From NCBI GenBank assembly GCA_038093975.1, contig JBBPTG010000059.1, forward strand, positions 84,706 through 148,705: a stretch of DNA of 64,000 nt. Reading direction: 5' to 3'. The notes under the pieces were generated by a model. The model ran no database searches. It had not been told where the DNA came from and worked only from the letters and a program-made list of their open reading frames with translations. This document shows, one piece after another, positions 26,967-38,792 of the stretch (positions within the stretch are counted from its first letter, which is position 1; every line of letters begins with the position of its first letter). The stretch is from Chalciporus piperatus. Its lineage: Eukaryota > Basidiomycota > Agaricomycetes > Boletales > Boletaceae. A program made the position numbers and the translations under genes.

Positions 26967-29114
26967 ATGTCGGTCCCTCTTGCCGCCATTGAAGCCCATG
27001 ACCCTCGAGTCCACATCACCGAGCACGATGATGTTCCCTCTCCCGAGAATTACGTCCTCGCCGACGGCCTGGCCCCAAACCTAGAGACATATATGCACTT
27101 TGCCCAGGAGCAGCGAGCCAAGGAGGCTGCTGAAGCACGGAAGTCGGGCCAACGCGCTCCTACTGGCTGGTTCAGCGAATTCTTTGGTCTGGACCGATAC
27201 GAGAGCGACCAAGCTTCCGTTATCTCTGCCCCAACATCTGACGAGAAGAAGGAGGCTGACGAGGGTGTCCTCACAGTCTCCGCTGCTGAGTATCGTGCCG
27301 CATCTGCTTCTTTCAGAACGGCTTCGTGGGGTACAGTCTTCTACCTCATCACTGCTGGTGCGATATTCCAAGCGTCTAGTCTCTTTCTCAATTTGACCGC
27401 TCTTCCCAGATATCCTCGGCCCGTACTCGGCTCCCTATGCATTCACCCAGGTCGGGTTTGGCCCGGGAGTCGCATGCTTCGTCGCCTTCGGTATTATGGC
27501 AGCCTACAGCGGTCTCATACTCTGGCATCTGTTCCTAAAGCTGGATTCCGAACGATTCCCCTTGAGATCCTTCGGTGATCTCGGATATCGTATCTATGGA
27601 AGCTGGTTCAGACACTGTGAGTGATATTTTATTCCTTCGAGAACCACAACACCAATGTTATTGCAGTGTGCAGTATACTTCAGAGTTTGCAGCTCATATT
27701 CAATGTCGGTATCATTATTCTCGGTAACGGTCTGGGTCTTTCGCAAATGGCAAAATTCAGGGTATGTCTAGATGTAATGATCAAGCCCAAGGTTGATACA
27801 ATCCTACTTCTTTTAGCTTTGCTTCAGTGTTTGCAATATCGTCTGGACCTTGTCTGGTGGGTCACATTAGTTGACGCCTCAATGCCACACACTCATCTTT
27901 CTGTTTAGGCATGATCATTGGTCAGATCAGAACGCTGCAGAAGTTCGGTCACGTTGCAAACTTCTCCATTTGGCTCAACATTGCCACCTTGGTTATGACG
28001 ATGGGCGCTGTCGCACACACGCCTCCTAACTATTTAGGATCTGGCCTCGACCCCGCGCCAGTGCAAACTATGGCAATTAACTTGCAGCCTTTCGAGCCCC
28101 AACTCAATGGCATCATGCAGATTGTCTTTTCCTATGGTGGCGCGTAAGTCTGCTCTCAGAATATCTAGAGTTTGCGGCTCACAACCTTTTTTTTTAGGAT
28201 GATCTTCGTCGAATTCATGGCCGAGATGCGTCGACCAATGGATTTCTGGAAGGCCATGTCTTTTGCTCAAATTTTCATCTGCATTGTGTACATGTTCTTC
28301 GGTCTCTTTGTCTACGCTTACCAGGGGCAGTTCGTTCTCAACGTCAGTACATCGTCGGCCCATTCATTTGGACGTTTCTCAATTTGACATTTTCCATCAG
28401 CCGGCCAACCAAGGCATCTCGCTTTACGGCCTGCAGACAGCGACCAATGCGATTTCTCTCACCGCAGGTCTCATTGCCGCTGCATTATACGGAAACATCG
28501 GTGTCAAGGTCATCTACCAGAACGTAATGATTCCAATCTTCCGCGCACCTCAATTGAACGTCAAAGCCGGAAAGTACCTGTTTGCCGTATTGGTGGTCGT
28601 ATACTGGGCTCTTGCTTTCATCATCGGCTCTGCTATTCCCCAGTTCAGCAACATCTCTGCGCTCGTTGCTGCCGTTTGCATCTTCCGTAAGATACCTCTC
28701 TGGTGTCTGAACTTGGCTCATGATTCCCTTCGTAGAATTCACCTACACCTTCCCTCCTTTCATGATCTTGGGATATGTTATGCAGATTGATGCGATGGAC
28801 GCTGACCAGCCATTCGACGTCGGCAACCCACGTGCCGGCAGGATTGATTCCTGGGGAAGCTTTTCTCGATGGGTACGAGGCTGTATGTGTCACCATCCCC
28901 CCACTTCCTCCTCCTCGCACTAATCACGCATATCGAATTCGCAGACAAGAAACGCTTCCTCTTCAACACCTGGAACCTCCTCGTCTCACTCGCCTGTTTG
29001 GCAACTGCCATTCTTGCGACCTACGCTTCCATCAAGTCTATCATCTTGGCTTTCAACGCCAGTGGCGCGGCCACGGCCTTTGGCTGTCGCTCCCCCCTCC
29101 AGGGAAGCGGTTGA
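26967..29114 (+). CDS. AAAP-family amino-acid transporter
   Basis: The spliced product belongs to the Aa_trans family (PF01490), secondary transporters of neutral or aromatic amino acids at the plasma or vacuolar membrane. A hydrophilic N-terminus (about 115 residues, acidic and Ser-rich) precedes SFRTASWGTVFYLITADILGP. About ten or eleven hydrophobic helices follow, including YAFTQVGFGPGVACFVAFG, SLQLIFNVGIIILGNGLG, IVWTLSGMIIGQIRTLQKFG, QIVFSYGGAMIFVEFMAEMR, QTATNAISLTAGLIAAALYG, LVVVYWALAFIIGSAIPQF and NTWNLLVSLACLATAILATY. Around eight short introns were inferred, and frames join without stops. The N-terminal MSVP start is supported by the TATA box at 26919. It is the nearest neighbour of the quinone synthetase (convergent, 0.9 kb), so a role in aromatic amino-acid supply is possible but unproven. 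Confidence 0.87.
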
Positions 29115-30021
29115 ATTCCTCAAAAATTCGCATGATTAGTACGTTTTTGAGACACCAATTTTTTTTACCGATAGTTGGATGTATGTCATGAGCAGTGAGT
29201 AATAGGATGAAAACTTGCAACCATATCCGTCACTTTTTGAAACATGCATCATTGTTGCACATGGGATCCTGGCAGGCTGACATGTTCCACATGTACATAG
29301 GATACATACTTAGGTCCGTACCCCGCTGTCCGGCAGTATACATAACCCAGCTCGACACGTCCGTTCTTCAAGATCAGACCAATACCACACGCATGGCGCG
29401 ATGATAAGGGATTATTCATCACCCGCGCAATAAAAAGGTCTCGCCAATGCTAGACAAAGCGGGAAAAAATGATGACCAGTGGCTGTCGTGGACGGCGCCG
29501 AAAAGAAACGCGACGTCGACGACCAGCGGATATAAATATCTGTGCTATACTGGGAGTGATGGAAACGATGCTCGCTTAAAACCGTGTCTTGACGTCTCTA
29601 ACGCGTCTCAGGCTCCGCCTCGAGAACGCCAAGAATGCTTTCAGTGCCCAGGATCTACATCCAAGTCTTTGCCAAGTAGTTACTCTAACTGCGCAGCGGG
29701 GTCAGTACCCGATCGCTGCAGATCCAACTTGCCCGGGGCGCGCTTTACTAAAACGTATGTCAAGAAATCAGTCGTGTTATTTTTGCGTACATATAGAATG
29801 AGAGAAAAACACAGTACACTAGAGTACTATACTTGGTGTCTACAAACACAAAAGGGCATTTCTATTCGTTAATGTGCCCTTATGGCACGTTTACATAGCA
29901 AAGAAAACTGGAGCAAGGAAGGTTGGGGCACTGGATCGCAAGATAGCTTTATATAGATAGGTTGTTCTTCGACGAAACCCATTCGCAAACTGGTCTACGA
30001 GGGACTCTAACGCGCTGGTGT
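29115..30021. other. Intergenic region between convergent genes
   Basis: The 3' ends of the transporter and the synthetase face each other here. No gene, tRNA or repeat was recognised. Confidence 0.4.
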
Positions 30022-33000
30022 TTAGAGACCACGAGCCTCGAGACGGCTGCGGAAGATCTTTTGGAAGCCGGGGACGTGGTCGAAATCCATGAGGGTGTAG
30101 TGCTGTCCGGGGACATCGATGTATGAGGGCTCGCCACGGCTGAAGCCTCCCCAAGGTTTGAGTTGGTTGTTCAACCAGTCCTCCTTGCTTCCGCGAAGAG
30201 GATTGGCGTAGAAGACATCAAGGGAGGCTAGATTTATGACATGTCAGAACTGGGAATGACTGGAGGAAAACAGGTAGTGTACTTACAGACTGAGTCACTT
30301 GGTTCGTATGTCTTGCCGCACTCGATGAGAGAGCCGGCAATGTCAACCCAGTGGTCGAGTCTCTCGGGCGTGAGCTGAAGCTCGATGAGACGCTCGGGAG
30401 GAGACAAACCCCAGACAACATCGAGCTGTTCCTTACGAGTGAGAGGCCTCAGCGAGGGAGCGAGATCGTTGGCAGCTTGCTTGGTGACGAGACCAAGGAA
30501 ATATGACAGGTTGAGCATACCGCCCGTCCAGTCGATCTCGTGCATACGGTCGGCGATGTGGGGAGGAATGTTGATGAGACCGACAAACTTGACTTCATCA
30601 CCCATAGCTTCGAGGCGCTTGGCAACTTCAAAAGCGACGACACCACCGTATGAGTAACCAGCGATGGCATAGGGACCGTGAGGCTGCGTCCGCTTGACAG
30701 CAGCTGCATAGGAAGAAACCATCTCATCCATGGAACCGAAGAAGGGGTGCCCAGGCTCGAAGCCACGGGCGCGGAATGCGTAGAAGGGACGCTCGTTTTG
30801 GAAGTATTTCGCCAAGTTGACGAAGATGAGGACTTCACCGACACCGGGGTGAACCATGAAGATGGGAGTCTTGTCACCGGTGAGTTGAAGAGGGACGATA
30901 GGATCGTACTCCTCCTGGACGGAGTCCTTGGAAACCAAGGCGTCAATGTATTTCGCCAAGCTGGAGAGAACGGGGTGCTTGAGGATCTGTATAGTAGGGA
31001 TCTCGGGCAAGTCGAAAGCAGACTCTCCGTCGCGCTTGAGCCTGATGACGTCGATGGAAGTACCTCCAAGCTCGAAGAAGTTGTCTCCGGCAGACATGTC
31101 ACTCGAGTTGAGGTTGAAGATGTCAGCGTAGATGCGAGCCAAGGTCTTCTCGGTCTCGGTGGAAGGCGCGGTGAAGCTAGCACCGCGAGCGATGCTGAGC
31201 AACTCCTCTGCGCGTGCAATGTGCTTCGCGAGTCCGCCCTGCTTGAACGTGTTGACGAGACGAGCTCTTGAGAGCTTGCCGAGAGTAGTCTTCTCCATCT
31301 GCTCGGAAGGGATGGGGATGATGAGCTGGGGTGGGAGAGTGATCATCTTGACGGAGACGTCACGAAGGGTACGGTGGGTGGCAAAGAGCTTGGCGGGAGC
31401 ATCCTCGTCGTTGAGGTTGAATGTAGGCGCGTAGAAGACAACGAAACCTTCAGTCTCCTGGCCAGGAGCGCGGTAGGGTGCGGCAGCGAGGAAAGAGTGA
31501 GTGACACCCTCGATGGTTTGGAGGTGGGTCTCGAGCTCAGGGATACCATATGAGACACCGTGGACGATGACTGTGTCCTTGATACGGCCGCTCAATCTCA
31601 TCTTCCCACCTTCGATGATGCCGACATCACCGGTGCGGTACCAGCCACCCTCGACGAAGCTGGAAGCGGTGGCTCCGGGGTTGTTGTAATACCGAACGAA
31701 GATCATGGGACCGCGGACTTGGAGTTCACCGCTCTGGCCATCGGGACGAGGGGTGACTCCGTCTTCGGGGTTGACGATGCGCATCTCGCAACCAGTGATG
31801 GGCGTGCCGAGCTCCAAAAACTCGTGGGCAGGAGGTGTGGCCAAGACGTCAACGGGATCATAGATACATCCGGCACTGAAAGGACTTGGTTTAGCCAGCG
31901 AAACAAGGATTCAGTTGTGGGAAAACTCACCAAGTCTCAGTCATACCGAAACCGGCGGAGATTGCGAAGGAGGCATTGCCACCCTTCGCAAGGTTCTTCA
32001 GAGTTCTGGTGAATGCCTGGGCAGTTGTGCTGACAACTGCTTCACCACCGCTGTTGACACGCTTGAGAGAAGAGAGGTCAAATTTGCCGAAAAGGTCGGT
32101 GCGCCTCTCGAGGTCACGGGTGAGTTTTGCGAGCAAGAAGTTAGGAGCGAACGCGAGTTCGATGGACTGAATACAAGCGTGTCAGATTTGTACGCAGTCT
32201 GTCGAAGTATTACCCACGAACCTTCTCCTCGATCAAATGAAGGTAGCGGAGAGGATCAGAAAGGATAGCAGATGCATGGACGTGCAGCTGCGAGGCCCCA
32301 TATAGAAGAGGTGCGATATGCATCTCCAGGGAACCGGCAACATGGTCGAACCCAACCCCTGTAGTTACGTCAGTGGAGTACTTTACAAGCGACTAGCGAA
32401 CTCACAATTCATTATCTTGGATTGTGAGGTAAGACCGTAGTTTTGGCCCTTGGCATAGCAGGCAGCGATGATCGTGCGGTGTGTGTGGACGACGGCCTTA
32501 GAAAAACCCGTTGACCCTGAGGTCAAGAACAGGATAGCATCGTCGTCAGGCTTGGGTTGGTGGACAGGGAAGTCCGTGCCCAAGATATCAGCTGAAGCTT
32601 GAAGCTCGGAGAGCAAGCGAATGTCGAGACCGGATATGGACTGGATTTGCTCAGCACCACTCTCGTTGGTAAACCAAGTTGCCGAAGAGAAGAGATTTTT
32701 GATGTGAGCGACGTGACCTTCCTTGTGGGCCTGTTGGGCGCTCAAGGCAGGTTGCAAGCAAGGGACGTAACCGGCCAACAGGCAAGCCCAGACGGCTGCC
32801 ATGTTGTCCTCATGCTCGGTGAGGTATACAACAACGACGGAACCCTTCGGCTTGCCCCAGGTATGCATGGCCTTTGCCAGAGCGCGAACATATTGGTTGA
32901 ACTCGCTGAACGTCTTGGTTTGAATGGAGGAATCGTGAGCCGAGGATGTGATGAAGCCGAGCTCGCGGGTAGGATATTGAGAGACGACTCTAGAGAGAAC

Positions 33001-33108
33001 GTCGAGGAGGGTGTCGGAGGAAGTGGTTGCAACATTGCTCGCGACGGCGGCCTTCAAGTCATGAATGACGTTGACTTCAGTGGGAGACGAGACAGCGACA
33101 GGAGCCAT
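30022..33108 (-). CDS. A-T-TE quinone synthetase (atromentin/polyporic acid type)
   Basis: Five exons (32406-33108, 32222-32358, 31931-32166, 30287-31875, 30022-30227) give 956 residues, the usual size of atromentin synthetases such as AtrA and GreA. The adenylation domain (about 30-520) has LTSGSTGFSKAVVHTHR, GFGMTET, YRTGDVG near residue 438 and RIKDTVIVHG. The thiolation domain carries FFELGGTSID with the phosphopantetheine Ser at about 632. The thioesterase has HPGVGEVL, GYSYGG with nucleophile Ser at about 767, and a C-terminal GQHYTLMDFDHV with the likely catalytic His. There is no condensation or reductase domain, so it is not a Lys2 or carboxylate reductase. Known relatives dimerise 4-hydroxyphenylpyruvate to atromentin or phenylpyruvate to polyporic acid. 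I cannot fix the substrate, because the binding-pocket residues need a structure-based alignment. The aminotransferase, oxidoreductase and exporter follow at 37-44 kb. Confidence 0.92.
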
Positions 33109-33210
33109 TGGTAATGATAAAAGTATACAGAGGTTCGTGGGGGAGGACTGGTCGTTGATGTCTAGAGGGGAGTAGTGGGTTGGTATTACTCGGATCCCTG
33201 GGACGTCCAA

Positions 33211-33219
33211 CCTTTATAC
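33211..33219 (-). promoter_or_regulatory. TATA box of the quinone synthetase gene
   Basis: Read on the minus strand this is GTATAAAGG, about 105 bp before ATG 33108. It argues against the in-frame upstream ATG at 33210, which would overlap it, and for the MAPVAVSS start with good context (ACCAATGGC). Confidence 0.6.
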
Positions 33220-36200
33220 GTTGGGGGCGCATCGGGGTTCAGTGACGCGAACCACCCAGCGTGTGCGAATGGCTGTGTGAACGGTTAGATCTCAAGAATC
33301 CACCCAGCAAGGCAGTAAGGCGACCTGCAGGCGAGCAGATTGCGAGTTACGTTCAGGGTTGAAGTAAAGCTCCGTATCACATTCCGTTATTCGCGTGAGG
33401 CGCCGATCGTAGATTGAGTTTCATTGACAGCGATGCAAATTCAGAAAGCCACCGCGCGTAGTATGACCCCGATTGACTTGTTGACGAGAGCACTGCAGCT
33501 CGGAAAAGGGCATCGTTGTCCAGCGCGCCGCCTAAACCATATGCAGTTGGTCAACTTGAACATCGCATTAGTAGCCGGCAATGGCAGGTAACCGAGGCAA
33601 GGTGGAAAGTGGATCTCTAACCTTGTAGCTCTGATCCAACTTGAAGTGAACTGGTTGGCCCGAACCGGCTCAAGGCTCGGTAGCATTAATAAGACACGAA
33701 ACGTTGTTGACCTTGTTCTTCTCGCTTCGGTCAGGACCTTTTTGAACGTCTTGTGCAGCCCGGTGTCATCGATCTGCTTCTGTTGGCGTACCGGGTCTGT
33801 CGGCGAAAAATATGCCTCAAGCAGCCATGGAGGTGATACAGAGCCGACCGGCTTGACTGATGGGCCCGCCGGTCACACTATCACCCTTTCCAGAGTTGAT
33901 GCCTCCATTACCCGGCACTGTGTTTTCAAGTTGCAGGTGAACTTCCGCCGTCTGTGTAGAACACAATCAATTTGATGTTGTTGCAGGCTGGGGGAGTCAG
34001 CGTTCACCTTCATCTTCGTAAACATCAATGAGAATCTATACATCAATTTGCCCATCGTATGTTCAAAGAAGTCTAGGTAGATCACACCGCTGATCCGAGG
34101 GCGAACCAGAACATTTATAGAATACAGATCGTTGAAGAGGTTCCCAGTGGATATCCTTGTCGGTGTGATAAGTGTGTCGGTTGATGTTCAAATCGGCTCT
34201 TGATTCAGTTCCGAACAAATGCAACGATAGTGTTTGTGTAGAACAACTGTAGAACATGAACAAAACATGAGAGACATAAAACACGTGCCACGCTTGCAAT
34301 GTTCGTTCAACACAAGCCTCCGCTGCGATAGTGCAAAGCTATTATCATTCTGCTTTGAGACATACCAACTCAACACCGCACCGTTGTAAGGTACACCGCC
34401 AGCTGAACTAACACTTTTTCAAGGCAGGTTGGAAGATCATGACCGACTTCAATATCTCGCTGCTCCACACGGCAAATACACGGACCTGTGTTTTTTCCGA
34501 CTCATCTTGCTGAGGTGCGACAGTACTGCCATAGACTGCCGAGCTCCCTGATCGTTGATACTCAGGCTCCTCGTTAGGCCCGCAGAACAAATACAACGCC
34601 ACATACTTGCTGCACCACCCACTGCCCATTGGCCGGAGGATGTGCTTTTCCGTTGAGCCAAGAGTTTTTGTGCATGCGATCCTGCGGCCATGCGGGGCTA
34701 GATCGTATCTATGGTCGCTGTCCTCCAGTTGAAAGCCTTTTGTGTATTAATTTGGGGCCATTAGTGAGCAGGTTTTGATGCGGTAACCTACTAATGGGCG
34801 CTGACTCCCTCGCGATTCAAACATAGGAGACGATCTCGTGGATTTCCCCAGGCTGTGAGCGCCTCATGTGTTATTGTGTGGTTGCACCTCCAATGTTACC
34901 AGATATAACTAAAATCGTACTTCATAGGTTTGCAAACTCGTCATTCAACGCGCGGTCTATCCCCAAAATGCCGTCCGCATTTGGACCCCACCCCGCAAAC
35001 TGGATTGTGATACTCGCCGTTGATCCGGAAAGGCCAAGGCGCAAACGCTTTCGTCTCGGGATCCTTATCCTCCCAAGGCTTTGGTATTGCAATAATGAAG
35101 AAATGACACTAGCCTCCAAAGCCATTAGCTAGTCCGCTTTGTAAGTCTATCGTACACGAGCTTACTCAGTGTTAAGGCTGGCTTGGTCATCGATTGCGGC
35201 ATTACCTTAACGCAGTTTCTGTTCTACTTATTTAGGGAGTTGCTGACGACACTCGAAGTGACTGATCTAAGACAGGTCCTCGTCGATGTGAGATACTGTC
35301 ACCTTCAATGACCGGCAACCACGCGATGCATCGTGTAATCTCTTCGTCGTCTCACTGAAAGAGTGCTTTCTCGGTTCCGTCGTGCTCCTCGCATCGGCAT
35401 CAACCCGATCAAGGAAGAATCTTCGCTATACACCGCGACCTCAGGCTATCGATGTACAATGAAAGGTTGATCCTTTCAGCAGCGATAAATAACGTTGGTT
35501 TGTTGCTTGTCAAGTCACCGCAGAGTGACCGCTAGCGATTTCTGTGAGTGCCATGTAAACTCTGGACACGATTGACGAGTCTAACTGTCACATAATCGTC
35601 AACTTCTTTCTAGCCTCCGTCAGAAGTATCCGTCGGAATACACTCGTTTTGAGCCAGGCCGGTTCAACATGCCGTGATGGTCCTCGTGGATCCTGTCACT
35701 TCATATTATCGAATCGAGCATAAATTCATTGATAGCCGTATGGCTGACGCGGCCATGCCTTGATCATGTAGGAGTCATGTAGGTCCTCTCGTTGATGGTC
35801 TTGGCATTTCGACATCCGAGTCGACAAAGCCGGTGGTCTCTTAGGGTTTGACGCATTTCCGACGATCGGCTCAAACTATGCCTGAAAGGCGCCACCTTAC
35901 ATTAAGGACTTCTACTTTGATTTGGGGTGAGGACTCTTCGCTGCCCCGAGATTCCTAGCTGAGCTGACGTGTATCCACGAATGGTACAAGATAATGTGCT
36001 TCGCTCACCTCATCGTCCCACCCTTCGACTTTTACCGAGCTGTTCTGACAGGGATTATCAGAACTTTGGGGCGCATCAACATCAACACACGCATTCAAAC
36101 TCGCATCGGGGTTTCGAGAGTATTCGGCTCCTCTCATGCCCCGTTCCGAGTATGATTCAATCTCATATGATTCTTCTGTCCAATATCGAGCAATATGTGG

Positions 36201-37278
36201 AAGACCATCGATTCAACTTATCATAAACACGCGATCCATCGCTAACCGAGCAAAAACTCTTGGCGTTGAGCAACACGTACTATGTCAAGCTTGAAGCACT
36301 AGCTTGTAGCCCCGACTCGGAGGAGCCATCTACTATATGTCCTCCTAGCGTTTCCACTTGGGGCACGACGGCAAACTGATGCTGAAATTCCCGTTTAGCT
36401 CGGAGGTGTTTCAAGATAGGTGTAAACTTGAAGATGAGTTGGAACATGTACAGGTCCTGTCCCCGCCGGGTACTTCGACATCGGTTCTCGAAAGCGATGT
36501 TGGGCCACCAATATCGTTATAGACTACTAGTATCGTTAGACCACTGGCAGAGACCCTAAACTCGACAGCTGTCCTTTTGCACTCAGCTGCATTAACTACG
36601 CGCAAGAACAGCCAATGACATATCAGATATGTACTAGCCTGTACTAGCGTACGAACATGCTAGCTAACTGAGCTGGTTCGATCGTTTCTTGTCTCACGAC
36701 CACCAGCCATCTATGAAATCTCGTCCAACTTGCTGTGTCCGCGGTGAATATGTGCATTTAGTGCCATCAGAAAAGCGAAATCGCTATGAATGGTAGCAAG
36801 TCCGACTCAAAACGAGGACGTATAGGTTTAGCCTCAAATTTCGATTCTCCCTCGAAGGAGAAACAGTAGGAGCGAGGAGTGTTCGTAGGGTACGTTCGAT
36901 TGAAGAACCTACAATAGCCAAGGGAGTCTTCAAGCTTCTGTGCTACACGTGGAGCCACTTCAGAGTCAACACGCAGTGCGACTTGAACAACACCCGAACG
37001 GTAGGGCAAGGGTTTCCCGATTGACAAAGGCAGAAAGTGCGGACGAAAAAACCGGATGTTTCATCAAACCGTCCAACCCCGATATTTAGCTGCCTATCGA
37101 TTCGTCAGCTCTTCCAGATCGCTTCCCTCAGCGTGCGTTTTTGTCCACAAACCAGCTTTGTAAGTCTTGTACCCTTTCTTTCGTGTTCTTGTCTCCAGCG
37201 CGAAGGTCCTCGAGTTGACATTTATGCGGCGTATTTTGCAGTTATCATCACCGTCTGAGTCATCGCCGTTGTTTCACC
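33220..37278. other. 4 kb gene-poor stretch inside the pigment locus
   Basis: This divergent interval separates the synthetase and the oxidoreductase. It contains only short, unsupported frames. A decayed gene is possible around 34920-35130, where a minus-strand frame reads ITIQFAGWGPNADGILGID, but nothing around it supports a gene. It should include the divergent promoters of the two flanking genes. Confidence 0.4.
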
Positions 37279-38540
37279 ATGCAGGCGCTTAGATTCGAGA
37301 AAACGGGCTCATTCGATAACCTCGTCCTGAGCGAGGTCGAGAAGCCGACGTTGGCTCCAGGCGAGGCCCTCGTTCGTGTGAAGGCCGCGGGGATCAATGG
37401 GGTGAGCCCTCTTATGCTCTGTCGTCTCTCGCCCTCCCCTGGCCCATCATCAAGAGTCTCAACCACTAACAACGTTTTATCTCTCCATCGCACGTCTCAA
37501 GTCCGATGCCGCGGCTGTTTTGGGTATTTTACCTTTCGTGACTTTGCCACGAACTTCGGGTCGGGATTTCTCAGGTGAAGTCGAAGAAGCATTGGACGAC
37601 TCGGGTGCTTCCGCGAGTTCTTGGATTGGTGCAGAAGTATGGGGCACCGGAAGTGAGAGAGGATTCACCTCTGACGGAACCTTTGCAGAGTGAGAAACCT
37701 GGTTTCTGCCGAGTCCTCAGGGGAAGACGTTGTGTACTGACAAGTGTCTGTTTGATGTGCCAGGTTCGTCAAACTCCCTGTGGCCGCTCTGAGTCGTAAG
37801 CCAAAGAAGTTGAATCATTCGGAGGCTGGGAGTATGACGCTTCCGTGGCTCTGTGCATGGATCAGCGTCGACACGCTCGCAAATGTGAAGCAGGGTGACA
37901 ATGTGGTTATCATCGGTATGCCTTCCTCTTTTCCCTCAGTTCGAAGCCGTACCCATGAACTCGGTACTCTCCTGTAGGTGCTCGCGGTGGTATTGGCTCC
38001 GCCGCAGCTCAACTCTGCAAAGACCGAGGCGCTCGTATCTTTGGTACCTATACCTCCATCGCAAACGTGATCCCTCCATCATACATCACTCCCATCGAGC
38101 TCACGTCCAACACGGCCATACGTGATGCCATAGCGAAAGAAGGACTTCAAAATAAGATCGATGTCCTTCTCGACTGCGCCGGTTATGAGCAGCCTTTCAA
38201 TGACGCACTGTTTAGCATGACACCAAAAGGCACCGGGCGTGTGGTGGTCATGGCAGTCCATGCGAAGGACGGCATGTTCCCAATCAACATGCGTATGTTC
38301 TACACCAAGGCTTTGACTCTCAAGGGGATGAAGTCTAGCATCCTCGACTCGGCCGAGATCAAGGAGTTCTTGGACATTCTCGCTGCGAAAATTGATAGCG
38401 GAGCGTTCGAAGGGCCAAAGGCAGTCAACACCGTCAACTTGCGGGATATGGATGCGGTCAAGGGCGCGCTGAAAGAGATATTGACGCGGTCCTCGCACGT
38501 CCGCTCAGTTATTGTCCCCGATGTACTCGAACGAACATAA
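37279..38540 (+). CDS. Zinc-independent medium-chain alcohol dehydrogenase/quinone oxidoreductase
   Basis: Four exons (37279-37401, 37502-37689, 37764-37915, 37978-38540) give 341 residues. The protein is an MDR-family NADPH-dependent reductase. The N-terminal GroES-like half contains GEALVRVKAAGINGSDAAAV and the Rossmann half contains the cofactor loop GARGGIGSAAAQLC. The catalytic-zinc residues of classical alcohol dehydrogenases are absent, so it fits the quinone oxidoreductase or enoyl-reductase branch. Published basidiomycete atromentin clusters often hold a gene called adh beside the synthetase and aminotransferase, and this matches that slot. Its exact step is unknown; reduction of the quinone to the leuco form is one possibility. 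The start ATG follows TTTCACC and there is no competing upstream ATG in frame. Confidence 0.88.
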
Positions 38541-38792
38541 TGGTCTGATATCCCATGTAATAATACAAGGTTGCTTGAATAGTATCAAATCACGGAGTGT
38601 TGCCAACATTACATTCGTGTGATTCCTGTGTCGTGCACTTTGGGCTGGGGTTGTTCTTCTCATTGCTGGCCTGCGAGTTTGTATCGCAAGGTTCATCTTC
38701 GCGTGCGACTCCGCCAACATGTCTTAAATTGATGTTTCTGTCGAGTGCACGTGGGTGATCAGAGCACGCATTTCTATTGGCGCAAAAAAGTC

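Noticed and set aside
30022..33108. Carboxylic acid reductase or Lys2-type enzyme
   Set aside because: There is no reductase domain; after the LGGTS carrier motif the protein has a thioesterase with GYSYGG and a terminal His.
33210..33210. Upstream in-frame ATG for the quinone synthetase
   Set aside because: It overlaps the TATA box; the ATG at 33108 has better context and matches the start of related synthetases.
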